Assembly (NCBI GenBank): GCA_965112735.1
Contig: OZ218960.1
Coordinates: forward strand, 2,418,001 to 2,482,000
DNA from: Phaeosaccion multiseriatum
Taxonomy: Eukaryota; Ochrophyta, other classes
Direction: 5' to 3'
DNA length: 64,000 bases
Within the stretch, counting starts at the first letter, position 1. Every line of letters starts with the position of its first letter. The translations under genes and the position numbers were made by a program. The notes beneath the pieces were generated by a model. That model was not told where the DNA came from. It was given only the letters and a program-made list of their open reading frames with translations, and ran no database searches. Positions 11,911 to 63,492 of the stretch are shown piece after piece.

Positions 11911-12240
11911 GGTCCGATAGCAGATAGCATGCCGGCCGGTGATAGCAGATAGCGGATAGCACGTCAGGGGTGAAACATTTCTTCCTTTGAGCTTCTACGT
12001 TTTCTGGGCACGCCGAGGCTGAATGAATGAGTGAGTGAGTGAGTGAGTGAGTGAGTGAGGAAGTTAGGGAAGTGAGTGAGGGAGTGGGTGAGTACGTGAG
12101 TGCGTGGGTGGTGGGCATGTGATTGAGTGGGTGAGGACGTGAGTGAGGAGCTTCGAAGGAGCTGAGTCAACCCCTCCTGATGCGCTATCCGCTACCCGCT
12201 ATCGCCGGCGCCAGCCGGCGCGCTATCTGCTATCGGGCCC
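11911..12240. repeat. Inverted pair of GATAGC/GCTATC repeats
   Basis: Left arm 11911-11976 (GATAGCAGATAGC ... TCAGGGGTGAAAC) and right arm 12164-12240 (GAGTCAACCCC ... GCTATCTGCTATC) are diverged reverse complements with GC-rich centres (GCCGGCCGG versus GCCGGCGCCAGCCGGC). They could form a large stem or represent two inverted copies of one small element. Confidence 0.6.
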
Positions 12241-12359
12241 CGGGGGGGCCGATAGTCAACGATAGTGTGCTATCGAGAATGTGGGCATTTTCCCTTTAAG
12301 TGCCATCTATGGTTGTCTAAAAGTAACGCCTCACCGCCCCGGGGAACTTAAGCCCCCGA

Positions 12360-12453
12360 GTCAACCCCTGATACACTCACTATCGATCCGCTATTCGCCG
12401 GCGGCTGATAGCGCGCTATCGAGAATGTGGGCGATAGTGTATCAGGGGTTGAC
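12360..12453. mobile_element. Small hairpin element (MITE-like), about 94 bp
   Basis: Perfect 17-bp terminal inverted repeats: GTCAACCCCTGATACAC at 12360-12376 and its reverse complement at 12437-12453, with an internal GATAGCGCGCTATC palindrome. No clear target duplication. The ends resemble the outer ends of the 11911-12240 pair, so it may be the compact form of the same family. An 18-bp string GCTATCGAGAATGTGGGC is shared by 12271-12288 and 12415-12432. Confidence 0.55.
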
Positions 12454-12976
12454 CCGTGTTGTGTGTCAAGTCCCACATCGAGCAGAGAGGGCACACCTGT
12501 GGAGCACCAGCTGGCTGTGTGAAGCCGGTGCACGGCATTTGCTGCAACGAGCTGTTTGGGTTAGAGTCGATTAGAGGGGCTTTTTAGATGCTATGAGCAC
12601 CGTCAGTACCGATCGTGAGCACATGCAAGCCTACAGGGGGTGGGTGGTGGGTGGGTAAAGTGGGGCAGTGGGGCGATTGGAGGGTCGGCTCCAGACTGGC
12701 CTAGAAGCCTATGCTCTAGGCCCTAGGCCGAGCGGCCTAAGCCCGCTCTAGGCCTAGGCCGGCGGCCGTCGGCCGCTCTAGGCCGGCCATTTTTTCTCCC
12801 TAGGCCGGCGGTTCTAGGCCTAGGCCTCGACCTATCTGATCAGTAATTACGGCCGGCGCAGCCGGCCTGATTACTGATTCTGACCGGCGCCAGCCGGCCT
12901 GAGTACTGATTATGCGCCAGCCGGGGGCTGATTACTGATTACGGCCGGCGCACACCGTAATCTTGTCCAGGGTCGA

Positions 12977-14240
12977 AGAGAGGGAGGGAGGGAGGGAGGG
13001 AGGGGGAGGGAGGGAGGGGGAGGGAGGGAGGGAGGGAGGGAGGGAGGGAGGGAGGGAGGGAGGGAGGGAGGGAGGGAGGGAGGGAGGGAGGGAGGGAGGG
13101 AGGGAGGGAGGGAGGGAGGGAGGGAGGGAGGGAGGGAGGGAGGGAGGGAGGGAGGGAGGGAGGGAGGGAGGGAGGGAGGGAGGGAGGGAGGGAGGGAGGG
13201 AGGGAGGGAGGGAGGGAGGGAGGGAGGGAGGGAGGGAGGGAGGGAGGGAGGGAGGGAGGGAGGGAGGGAGGGAGGGAGGGAGGGAGGGAGGGAGGGAGGG
13301 AGGGAGGGAGGGAGGGAGGGAGGGAGGGAGGGAGGGAGGGAGGGAGGGAGGGAGGGAGGGAGGGAGGGAGGGAGGGAGGGAGGGAGGGAGGGAGGGAGGG
13401 AGGGAGGGAGGGAGGGAGGGAGGGAGGGAGGGAGGGAGGGAGGGAGGGAGGGAGGGAGGGAGGGAGGGAGGGAGGGAGGGAGGGAGGGAGGGAGGGAGGG
13501 AGGGAGGGAGGGAGGGAGGGAGGGAGGGAGGGAGGGAGGGAGGGAGGGAGGGAGGGAGGGAGGGAGGGAGGGAGGGAGGGAGGGAGGGAGGGAGGGAGGG
13601 AGGGAGGGAGGGAGGGAGGGAGGGAGGGAGGGAGGGAGGGAGGGAGGGAGGGAGGGAGGGAGGGAGGGAGGGAGGGAGGGAGGGAGGGAGGGAGGGAGGG
13701 AGGGAGGGAGGGAGGGAGGGAGGGAGGGAGGGAGGGAGGGAGGGAGGGAGGGAGGGAGGGAGGGAGGGAGGGAGGTAGGGAGGGAGGTAGGTAGGTAGGT
13801 AGGGAGGGAGGGAGGGAGGGAGGGAGGGAGGGAGGGAGGGAGGGAGGGAGGGAGGGAGGGAGGGAGGGAGGGAGGAGGAGGGAGGGAGGGAGGGAGGGAG
13901 GGAGGGAGGGAGGGAGGGAGGGAGGGAGGGAGGGAGGGAGGGAGGGAGGGAGGGAGGGAGGGAGGGAGGGAGGGAGGGAGGGAGGGAGGGAGGGAGGGAG
14001 GGAGGGAGGGAGGGAGGGAGGGAGGGAGGGAAGGAGGGAGGGAGGGAGGGAGGGAGGGAGAGAGGGAGGGAGGGAGGGAAGAAGGGAGGGAGGGAGGGAG
14101 GGAGGGAGGGAGGGAGGGAGGGAGGGAGGGAGGGAGGGAGGGAGGGAGGGAGGGAGGGAGGGAGGGAGGGAGGGAGGGAGGGAGGGAGGGAGGGAGGGAG
14201 GGAGGGAGGGTTAGGGTTAGGGTTAGGGTTAGGGTTAGGG

Positions 14241-14281
<41 letters not shown>

Positions 14282-14552
14282 GGTTAGGGTTAGGGTTAGG
14301 GTTAGGGTTAGGTTAGGGTTATGAGGGAGGGAAGGAGGGAGGGAGGGAAGGAGGGAGGGAAGGAGGGAGGGAGGGAGGGAGGGAGGGAGGGAGGGAGGGA
14401 GGGAGGGAGGGAGGGAGGGAGGGAGGGAGGGAGGGAGGGAGGGAGGGAGGGAGGGAGGGAGGGAGGGAGGGAGGGAGGGAGGGAGGGAGGGAGGGAGGGA
14501 GGGAGGGAGAGAGGGAGGAGGGAGGGAGGGAGGGAGGGAGGGAGGGAGGGAG
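12977..14552. repeat. (GGGA)n microsatellite core
   Basis: About 1.2 kb of almost pure GGGA (12977-14209) and a further 230 bp (14322-14552) on the other side of a telomeric array. Sparse variants (GGTA near 13775-13800, a GGA near 13875, GAGA near 14060) show it is not a simple assembly artefact of one unit. Confidence 0.95.
14210..14321 (+). repeat. Interstitial telomeric repeat (TTAGGG)n
   Basis: About 18 head-to-tail GGGTTA units with one GGGTTTAGGG and one AGGTTAGGG variant, embedded within the GGGA array. This implies a TTAGGG-type telomere for the organism. Confidence 0.95.
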
Positions 14553-14836
14553 TCGACCCTGGACAAGATCATCTGATTCTGATTACAGCCGGTGACCAGC
14601 CGGCCTGATTACTGATTTTGCGCCGGCCGGGGGCTGATTACTGGTTACGGCCGGCGCACACCGTAATCTTGTCCAGGGTCGATAGGCCTAGGCCGGGGGG
14701 GCTGCGCCAAAAATAGGCCTAGGCCGGGGACCTGCGGCCCCCTCTAGGCCTAGGCCGGGGGCCTGCGGCCCCCCTAGGCCGGCCGAATTTCGTCTCTAGG
14801 CCTAGGCTTCTAGGCCAGTCTGGAGCCGATGGAGGG

Positions 14837-15141
14837 GGCGGGTTTGGTGGTCAAAATGAGCTCATATCGCTTAAGTAGGGTCCGATTACGAGAGGGCACA
14901 CGCTGGTGGGTGCCAGTAGGGCGTAAAACAGTCGAAAACAGCGGAAAAAGCACTCTCGAGGGCCTCTTTTGAGCGAAAAAACAATCGCAAATATTAATTG
15001 AATTACGTTCACGCCTTAATGCAAAAGTTACGGTATAGGGAAAAGTGGAACGAAAAAAATGAGTTTAAGTTTGAGCGGTTCCTCCCAAGCGGGAGGGAAA
15101 TCCGGAAGAGGGGGGGGCGTACAACAAAGAGTGCGATAGAT
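14837..15141. other. 5' flank of the SEC8 gene
   Basis: No separate gene. Relatively AT-richer DNA at about 14960-15060. An in-frame upstream ATG at 14998 would lengthen Sec8 by 48 basic residues; I prefer 15142 because the upstream stretch looks non-coding. Confidence 0.45.
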
Positions 15142-27712
<12,571 letters not shown>

Positions 27713-28218
27713 ACTTGGCGTTTAGGACAACACACACAGCACACAAGACTTTTGGCTTGTTTGCTTTCCGTACACATAAGCTTTGCTTTGCTTTACTTGG
27801 CACCGCTTAGCACAGCATCCAGGCCTCTACCTTCTTGGCTTTGATGGCCATGGATGGCAGTGGATGGGGAGGAGCAAGGGGAGGGCTCGGGAGGATCAAT
27901 GGAGCTTTTCATTTTTTCGTGGGAGAAAACAAGAGTGATGATATAAGATCGAAGAGTCGACGCATGCACATGAGGCAAACCACATATCCCATCCCCCCAA
28001 AAGGGTCCTCCACCTCTTGCAGAGACGAACCCCTCGTCAGTCAGTCAGTCAGTCAATCAATCAATCAATCAATGTGTCTCAATCCGCCCTCCCTCCATCT
28101 CCTGTACTTACTGTAACTGCTAACTGCTTTATGTACATCCATACACAGCACACACACACACACACATAAGTAACCTTAGAATCAGCACACAACAACAGCA
28201 ACAACAACAAGAACAAAG
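27713..28218. other. Convergent intergenic region
   Basis: Between the stops of SEC8 (+) and the low-complexity protein gene (-). Contains a GATGGCAGTGGATGG-type motif (27845-27870), a short CAGT/CAAT run (28038-28072) and a CA run (28147-28167). No gene seen. Confidence 0.5.
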
Positions 28219-32541
<4,323 letters not shown>

Positions 32542-32693
32542 TCTTTCTCACCTCGCTTTACATGACTCTTTCCCGATTGCTTCCCCACACGAGAATCCCC
32601 ACACGATGATAATCGAGGCAAACTGAAACTGTAACTGTCATTCCTCCTTCCATCTTTCCACTTCTGGGCCTTCTGGTCTGGCTGGATCAAAAC
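32542..32693. promoter_or_regulatory. Short divergent intergenic region
   Basis: 152 bp between the inferred start codons of the minus-strand low-complexity protein and the plus-strand ARM-like gene. A shared promoter is inferred; no recognisable core element. Confidence 0.35.
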
Positions 32694-41337
<8,644 letters not shown>

Positions 41338-41666
41338 CTGACTGACTGACTGACTGACATCGCTGAGTGACTGACATCGCTGGGTGACTGACAGCCTCAC
41401 CTAACTTACATAAGAAAAAATAAGAGAGAGGAACGATTGTGAAACGTCGACTCTCCGAAACACACAATTTAAAAAATTTCAGAATGACTTACGATCATGT
41501 GGGGATTCCCGAGGAAGTACAGTAATGGTAGAGCATGAGCCAAACAAGCTAGCACAAGGTTCTCCCTCCCCCCCTGCCCTCCCCCCTCCATGCCTAGCTA
41601 TACCTACCTACTAGCTACCCTAACTATATATATATATATAGCTACCTAGCTACTTGTCTGCACTAG
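41338..41666. other. Convergent intergenic region
   Basis: Between the stops of the ARM-like gene (+) and the LRR gene (-): a GACT run overlapping the stop (41325-41360), an A/T-rich island at about 41400-41490 and a (TA)n run at 41625-41640. No gene seen. Confidence 0.5.
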
Positions 41667-58369
<16,703 letters not shown>

Positions 58370-58516
58370 CACTCTTTGTCGTGCGTGCTACAAATTTTGT
58401 AAAAACAGAAAACTTGAAACTGTAGATATAAACACTGCGTGTGTTATTCGGCTCACAAATGGCTCTGCCTCTTTGTCTTACTCCGCATTTATCCCAAGAC
58501 CCATTTCGACGAAACA
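58370..58516. promoter_or_regulatory. Short divergent intergenic region
   Basis: 147 bp between the LRR gene (-) and the F-box/ankyrin gene (+), relatively AT-rich at 58388-58435. A shared promoter is inferred. Confidence 0.4.
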
Positions 58517-59614
58517 ATGGAGACGAGGCTGCAGCGGAGGAGAACGGCATTGGGGCACGGGGAGGTGCCACATGACTCTGCACAGGGAAGGAGGCTGAGA
58601 CGGCTGAGACGGTCTCCGGCAACAACAGCATGTGGGGGTGCCAGTGCTACGCCCTCAGTGAATGGGCTGCTCTTTGAAGCTTGCCACGAGGCCCTGGAAA
58701 ACCTCGAGCTGCTTCGTGCCATCTTGGCCCACTTGGGAAAGGGGCACCTCTGCTTCGTGGCTGGTGTGAGCAAGGAGTGGAAGGCCAGCTACACCGCTTT
58801 GTATCCAGCAGTGGAGACAGCGTTTTCGTCTGTGGTCAGCTCAGTGGAGTGCGTGAACTGGGCGACAGGTCGGCAGGGCCTCGAGCTAACTGGGGGGCTC
58901 TTCAGGGCCGCTGCCGAGCACGGTGATGTCGAGGTATGCAGGGCCCTCCATGGCAAGGACTGTCCCTGGGATAAGCAGGCGTGTGAGGCAACAGCGTTCA
59001 ACAAAGCACATGGCCTGAGAGTACTGAAGTGGTTGCGCTCAGAGGACCTTCCCGACAAGGTGCAGTACCCGGGGGCGGAGGACGGCACCTATATGTGTTG
59101 CCAAGCTGCACTTGGAGGGCACTTAGATATGCTCAAGTGGTTGCTGTCGGACGACGGTGGGGCAGACTTTCGTGCCGTCTCTTGGCACTGTGCATGCCTG
59201 GGTGGGCATGTTCCTGTCGTGGAATGGCTTCTCGAGCATCATCCCTCGAGAGCCTTACTGGCAAAGAATGAAGACGGCAGATTGCGCAATGGGGCTTGTG
59301 ATGCAGCTCGCTGGGGCCGCCTCGAGGTACTGCAGTTGCTCCACGCCAATGCTCGCCACCTCTGTGATTGGAATGTGAGTGTCTGTATGAATGCAGTCAT
59401 GGAAGGTGAGAGCCTTGCTGTGCTGAAATGGCTCAGATCGGAAGAAGTGCAGTGTGCGTGGGACGAAAGATCGTGCCCACAGGTCATCAGGGACAGAGGA
59501 GTGTATGAAGAGTATTGGGGGGAGGGTGTGGTATGGGACATCGACGCCAAAACCTTTGAGGATATCAAGCAGTGGGTGCACGCCAATGGGCACCCCTGCG
59601 ACTGCCAGGACTGA
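58517..59614 (+). CDS. F-box-like/ankyrin-repeat protein, intronless
   Basis: Single open frame of 365 residues from ATG 58517 (the frame extends upstream only from a GTG). Residues 20-70 are low complexity, then an F-box-like helix set (about 65-100: LLRAILAHLGKGHLCFVAGV SKEWKASY). From about 130 onward there are degenerate ankyrin repeats: LFRAAAEHGDVEVCRALHGK with CPWD, LRVLKWLRSEDLP, AALGGHLDMLKWLLSDDGG, CACLGGHVPVVEWLLEHHP, ACDAARWGRLEVLQLLHAN, LAVLKWLRSEEVQCAWDERS. The CPWD and LKWL style is typical of stramenopile and giant-virus ankyrin proteins. F-box/ankyrin proteins generally recruit substrates to SCF ubiquitin ligases; that role is inferred. It is the only complete high-confidence gene here with no intron and no homopolymer expansion, which may point to later arrival or retroposition. 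Confidence 0.8.
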   Translation: METRLQRRRTALGHGEVPHDSAQGRRLRRLRRSPATTACGGASATPSVNGLLFEACHEALENLELLRAILAHLGKGHLCFVAGVSKEWKASYTALYPAVETAFSSVVSSVECVNWATGRQGLELTGGLFRAAAEHGDVEVCRALHGKDCPWDKQACEATAFNKAHGLRVLKWLRSEDLPDKVQYPGAEDGTYMCCQAALGGHLDMLKWLLSDDGGADFRAVSWHCACLGGHVPVVEWLLEHHPSRALLAKNEDGRLRNGACDAARWGRLEVLQLLHANARHLCDWNVSVCMNAVMEGESLAVLKWLRSEEVQCAWDERSCPQVIRDRGVYEEYWGEGVVWDIDAKTFEDIKQWVHANGHPCDCQD

Positions 59615-59970
59615 GGAGAGGCAGTGATGCGTCAAGTCGGGCCAAGGGCAAGTATGAAGGGTAGGGAGGGCACCTTCCACACACACACCCTCTGGGACGA
59701 GTCCCACAAGCGCATCGGAGACTTGAGCGGGAGGACGAAGGGGACAGGCTACAGGGGAGAGGGGTGGAGAAGGGATGGGGAAGTGTCTCTGACTTGAGAG
59801 AGGAGAGAGGAGAGAGGAGAGAGTGGAGGCATGATGAGAGCTTGAGGCATGGCATGGCTTCAGCCCAGGGGCAGGGCAGAGCCCCCCGGGAGCAGCGGTG
59901 TCAGCGATGTCGATCATTGGCCACTAGGAGGGTACATTGTGTTTTAGTGAATGTCGTCTCATATCAGGGA

Positions 59971-60210
59971 GTGGGTGAGTGAGTGAGTTAGTTTGTGAGA
60001 GTGGGTGAGTGAGTGAGTTAGTTTGTGAGAGTGGGTGAGTGAGCGAGTTAGTTTGTGAGAGTGGGTGAGTGAGTGAGTTAGTTTGTGAGAGTGGGTGAGT
60101 GAGTGAGTTAGTTTGTGAGAGTGGGTGAGTGAGTGAGTTAGTTTGTGAGAGTGGGTGAGTGAGTGAGTTAGTTTGTGAGAGTGGGTGAGTGAGTGAGTTA
60201 GTTTATGAGA
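59971..60210. repeat. 30-bp minisatellite, 8 copies
   Basis: Eight nearly identical 30-bp units (GTGGGTGAGTGAGTGAGTTA then GTTTGTGAGA), with single-base variants in copies 3 and 8; no spacers. Confidence 0.95.
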
Positions 60211-60544
60211 GTGGCTGCTGTCTTCCGGGCGAAGTCTTGATTTTCTGCTTCTGACCTAGTTTGACCTAACCTTCTCCGCCTGCCTCACCTCTTAGCTCGG
60301 GACGGAAGATCATGGCAGGGAGGGGGGGGGATTCGTGCACACACTCTAGTAGAACTCCCCAGTGGCAGCCCACCTTCTTGGGCGGCCGGCCTGTCCCTCT
60401 TAACGCCCTTTGCGCGGAGGGGCAGGTTGGTCCTGGCGCGAGTTCTCCCTTGTTCGGCGGCGGTCGCTTCGGCGGCCTCCGCCGTTCGGGGTCTACTCTT
60501 GGTTCTCCAATCGTGCACGCGACCCCCCCCCTCCTCTCACACAC

Positions 60545-60703
60545 ACACCCACACACACACACTTTCAGTTTCAGTTTCTATGGTGATTCCTCTTAAGTCA
60601 ATACATACTACACCCTTCCTCCTTCTCGGAGCCGGTCCTGCACTCCCCCTCCCCGCCCTCGAGGGGGAGTAACCGGTCCCTCGAGGGCCCCGGAGACACA
60701 GCG

Positions 60704-60743
<40 letters not shown>

Positions 60744-61050
60744 CACATTCACACTTTCAGTTTCTTAGGTGATTCCTATTCATAGAAAATTTCCTTCTCA
60801 CTTTCTTCAGTTCTTTCTTTATAACCTTACCTTATCTCCTCTTTTCTCCTTTCGTGGGCCCCAGAGACATAGATACACATGCACACACACACACTCACAC
60901 ACACACAATCACACCTTCGTTTTCTTCCTTTTCCCCTCCTCTCTCTCCCTCGGTAAATATATTGACTTCATAGGACTCACCTTGGGCATGGGTCTACCTA
61001 GGGAGCGTCATGTGTGTGTGTGCGTCGGGTGCCGTGAAAGTCGGTGAGCT
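60545..61050. repeat. Cluster of CA-linked dispersed repeats
   Basis: Copies of a short element made of a CA run followed by CTTTCAGTTTCTTAGGTGAT and TCCTATTAAGTCAATA: about 60545-60605 (+), 60695-60780 (+) and 60950-61025 (-; GTGAGTCCTATGAAGTCAATA on that strand). Additional copies at 39163-39230 and 63195-63265. Confidence 0.65.
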
Positions 61051-61336
61051 AACCCACGGAATATGGAGTATATTTGGCTGCTGAGCTGCGTTCGGTTTCT
61101 TTGTTGTAGGGAGGGGCAGCAGAGGGCAGGCCTTTCTTCCCCCCCACACCATACCATACTAGTATCATTTAAAATTAATTAAAATTAAAACTTTAAAACA
61201 GATAAAAGAGATATTCTATTGTACACGCCCCTCCCCCCCGCCTCTTCACTACCACAGCACTATGACACGCTCACCAAAACTTCACTCCAAACCCGCTTTG
61301 CCCTTTTGCGCGTCTGTGCATGTGTACGTATGTGTG

Positions 61337-61390
<54 letters not shown>

Positions 61391-62677
61391 TGTGTTTGTG
61401 TGTGTGCAGGGAGGGGATGAATGAACAAAAACCACTCAATAAGAAACTAAAAATAACTGAAAACAAACAATCCAGCAAAACCGTGTGTGTGTGTGTGTGT
61501 GTGCACCATACATACCATCTGTAAGCTTATGAGACCCTCTTGAGCCGCCGCAGAACTGCCCCCCCCTCTCCCCTCTCCCCTCTCCCCTCTCCCCCCCCCC
61601 CCCCCCGAAGTGAGGTTGCTGCTGTACCAATCTGTATCGGTGGCGCCCTCCCCTCCCCTCCCCTCCGCTCCGCTCCCCTCCCCTCCCCTCCCCTCCCCTC
61701 CCCTCCCCTCCTCTCCCCTCCCCTCCCCTCCCCTCCCCTCCCCTCCCCTCCTCTCCTCTCCTAATCTCGGGTGAACCTTCTCCCCCTCCTCCGGCAAACG
61801 CTTCGAAGCTAATACAACGATACCCAGAACCTACCCCTCCCTCCCTCCCTCCCTCCCTCCCTCCCTCCCTCCTTCCCCGCTCCTTCTCTCCTGCAGTGCT
61901 GTTCCTTCTGCTACGGCTGTTGCCGCTGCTGCTGCTGCTGCTGCCGCCGCCGCTCCACCGATCCCCATCCCATACATACGGGAAGCAGCACTCCGCCCCC
62001 TTCTCCCCTCCCCGCACCGCAACAACCGCAACAATCCTCAATCCTCAACAGCAGCACCACTGCTCACGCCGTAGAGCCCCCTCCACCCTCCACGCGTCCG
62101 TATGTCCATATGCCTCCATGTGTCCATGCATGCATGCTTATGTATGCTTTTATGCCCGTGCGTCAAACAAAGCCGCCCAAGAGTCACGCGGAGGCCTCTT
62201 AGCGCAGCCTTCCCCTTCCCCTTGTCATCTCGTCTCTCAATGTCCCGCCATGCCCGGCATATAAAACCACCTCTGCGGCTGCTCCCTTCCCCTCCCGTCT
62301 CTCTCCCTTGGTACCACAACTGCGTTGATAGATCATAGGCTACTATATCGTTTCGATATTGAACAACTGCAAAGCATGCCCAATCCTTTCCTTCCGTTTC
62401 GATGCCAAAGGCTCCCCCCCGCGGAGGAGCCGAACCGAGCCACACAGCGCAGGCGGTGGAAGATTAAAGCGCCTTCAGTTTACACACTTAACCTTACCGC
62501 ACCTCACCTCACTTCACTTCCTCTCATCCCCGTACTCGCCGCTGCCCCTCCGCCCAAAAAGCCACACATGATTAATGACTGCCGAACCCTCCGCTGCCGA
62601 TGCCTCAGGTCGTCTCCGCTGCCGATGCACTGTAACTGTCGTCTCCGTCGTCACTGTCTCTGCTCTCGTGCTCCTGC

Positions 62678-63492
62678 TCATGCTCCTCCTCCCACTGCCG
62701 CCGCCCCTCCAACGGCCGCCACCCCTGCCCCGTCTCCTCCTCCTCCTCCTCCTCCTCCTCCTCCTCCTCCTCCACCTGTCGCCAGAGTAGCAGCAGCCCC
62801 ATCTTTTACCGCCCCCTCTACTTTAAAGTCGGTTTCCGCCTCAGCATCCTGCTTGGCCTGCTGCTGCTGCTGCTTCTCCAAGAAGGAATCGAACCCGTTC
62901 ATAAAGGCATCCATGTAGCCAGAGGCGTCCTTCTCGAGCTGTTGTTGGAAGATGGCAGAGCCGGACTTTGACAGTCTCTCCACGCCGATGGGGAACCAGT
63001 TCGGCACCTCGAGCTGTGGCACGAAGAGGGGAAGGGGAAGGGTAAGGGCCGGAGAGCGGGGTAGGTAGGTCGGCCGGGGTTGGGGGTAGGCGGGGAGGTA
63101 GGTAGGTGGTGTGAGCAGGGCGTGAAGGAGGCTTTGAAGAGGGGGTAAAAGACAAACGGTCAAGAGGAGATGAGAGAGGGTCGGCTGGGTGACGGAGGGG
63201 AATGTTATTGACTGAGAGGAATCAACCTAAGAATTACGTTTGTGTGTGTGTGTGTGTGCGTGTGTGTGTGTGTGTGAGGGAGGGGGGGGGGGGACAGAGG
63301 GGGTCCACAGAGATGCCTCTGCCAGCCCGCTCTTCTCCATCTCCACTTCCCCAGACACACTCCATCTACAGCGAACAAGCCAAGCTCGGCACAGCAATTG
63401 GTGATACACGGCACAGCACAGCAATTGGTGATACACTGACCTCGATAGCCAGGGACGCGAAATTGATGATGGAAAGTGAATTATCGCACAGC
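62678..63492 (-). CDS. DUF1997-like protein, last two exons (5' end unresolved)
   Basis: Exon 63492-63441 (LCDNSLSIINFASLAIE) joins exon 63013-62678 in phase 0; stop at 62678-62680. The joined piece reads FASLAIELEVPNWFPIGVER, LSKSGSAIFQQQLEKDASGY, MDAFMNGFDSFLEK, then Gln, acidic and Gly/Ala low complexity. The pattern of a lipocalin-like strand, a P-W-F-P turn and an amphipathic helix resembles, from memory, the C-terminal part of DUF1997 proteins of algae and plants, usually plastid proteins of unknown function. An upstream exon near 63593-63690 (ALLPKTECLSCGSKQ in one frame) is likely but I could not settle its donor; the start may lie outside the window. Confidence 0.5.
63195..63296 (-). 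repeat. CA-linked dispersed repeat copy, intron
   Basis: TATTGACTGAGAGGAATCAA followed by CCTAAGAATTACG and a TG run: the minus strand gives the family order CA run, CTTAGGTTGATTCC, AGTCAATA. It lies in the intron between the two DUF1997-like exons. Confidence 0.6.
63380..63437 (-). repeat. Two copies of the dispersed 15-bp unit
   Basis: CAGCAATTGGTGATACACGG and CAGCAATTGGTGATACACTG, 26 bp apart, beginning just after the donor of the 63492-63441 exon on transcript sense. Confidence 0.85.

Larger units (their letters stand above)
10854..12684. other. Gene-poor region with short inverted repeats
   Basis: No supported gene apart from the possible upstream exon of the hypothetical ORF. GTGA/GAGT tetranucleotide tracts at about 11300-11500, 11690-11890 and 12020-12160, and several GATAGC/GCTATC-rich inverted repeats described separately. 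Confidence 0.5.
12685..14829. mobile_element. Non-autonomous DNA-transposon-like element, 2145 bp
   Basis: Perfect 27-bp terminal inverted repeats (12685-12711 and 14803-14829; ends TCGGCTCCAGACTGGCC) flanked by a perfect 7-bp direct repeat TGGAGGG (12678-12684 and 14830-14836). Sub-terminal DNA on both sides is built of GGCCTAGGCC palindromes. Inside, a 37-bp direct repeat (12940-12976 and 14646-14682) ends in TCTTGTCCAGGGTCGA, and an inverted copy TCGACCCTGGACAAGAT lies at 14553-14569, so the GGGA/telomere core is bracketed by inverted repeats. There is no transposase frame. The flanking heptamer is purine-rich, so the target duplication is suggestive rather than proven. Confidence 0.65.
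59615..62677. other. Intergenic region, no supported gene
   Basis: Three kilobases without convincing coding sequence. It contains a 30-bp minisatellite (59971-60210), three or more CA-linked dispersed repeats (60545-61050), a CCCTCGAGGG palindrome pair (about 60656-60689), an AT-rich island (61165-61215) that may be a gene-end signal, GT/CT runs (61335-61405), CCCCT repeats (61655-61755) and CCCT repeats (61838-61872). The minus-strand frame covering 62038-62445 stays open but lacks splice or family support. Confidence 0.45.

Noticed and set aside
12932-14572. Long frames of PPSLPPSL or REGGREGG type across the GGGA array
   Set aside because: They are translations of a tetranucleotide repeat, open in several frames on both strands, with no unique sequence or start context.
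59971-60210. Possible CRISPR array
   Set aside because: Units are directly adjacent with no variable spacers, in a eukaryotic genome with no cas genes; it is a minisatellite.
62038-62445. Minus-strand open frame (IVAYDLSTQLWYQG region)
   Set aside because: Kelch-like wording of a short stretch was considered, but there is no repeat, no confident start and no flanking exon.
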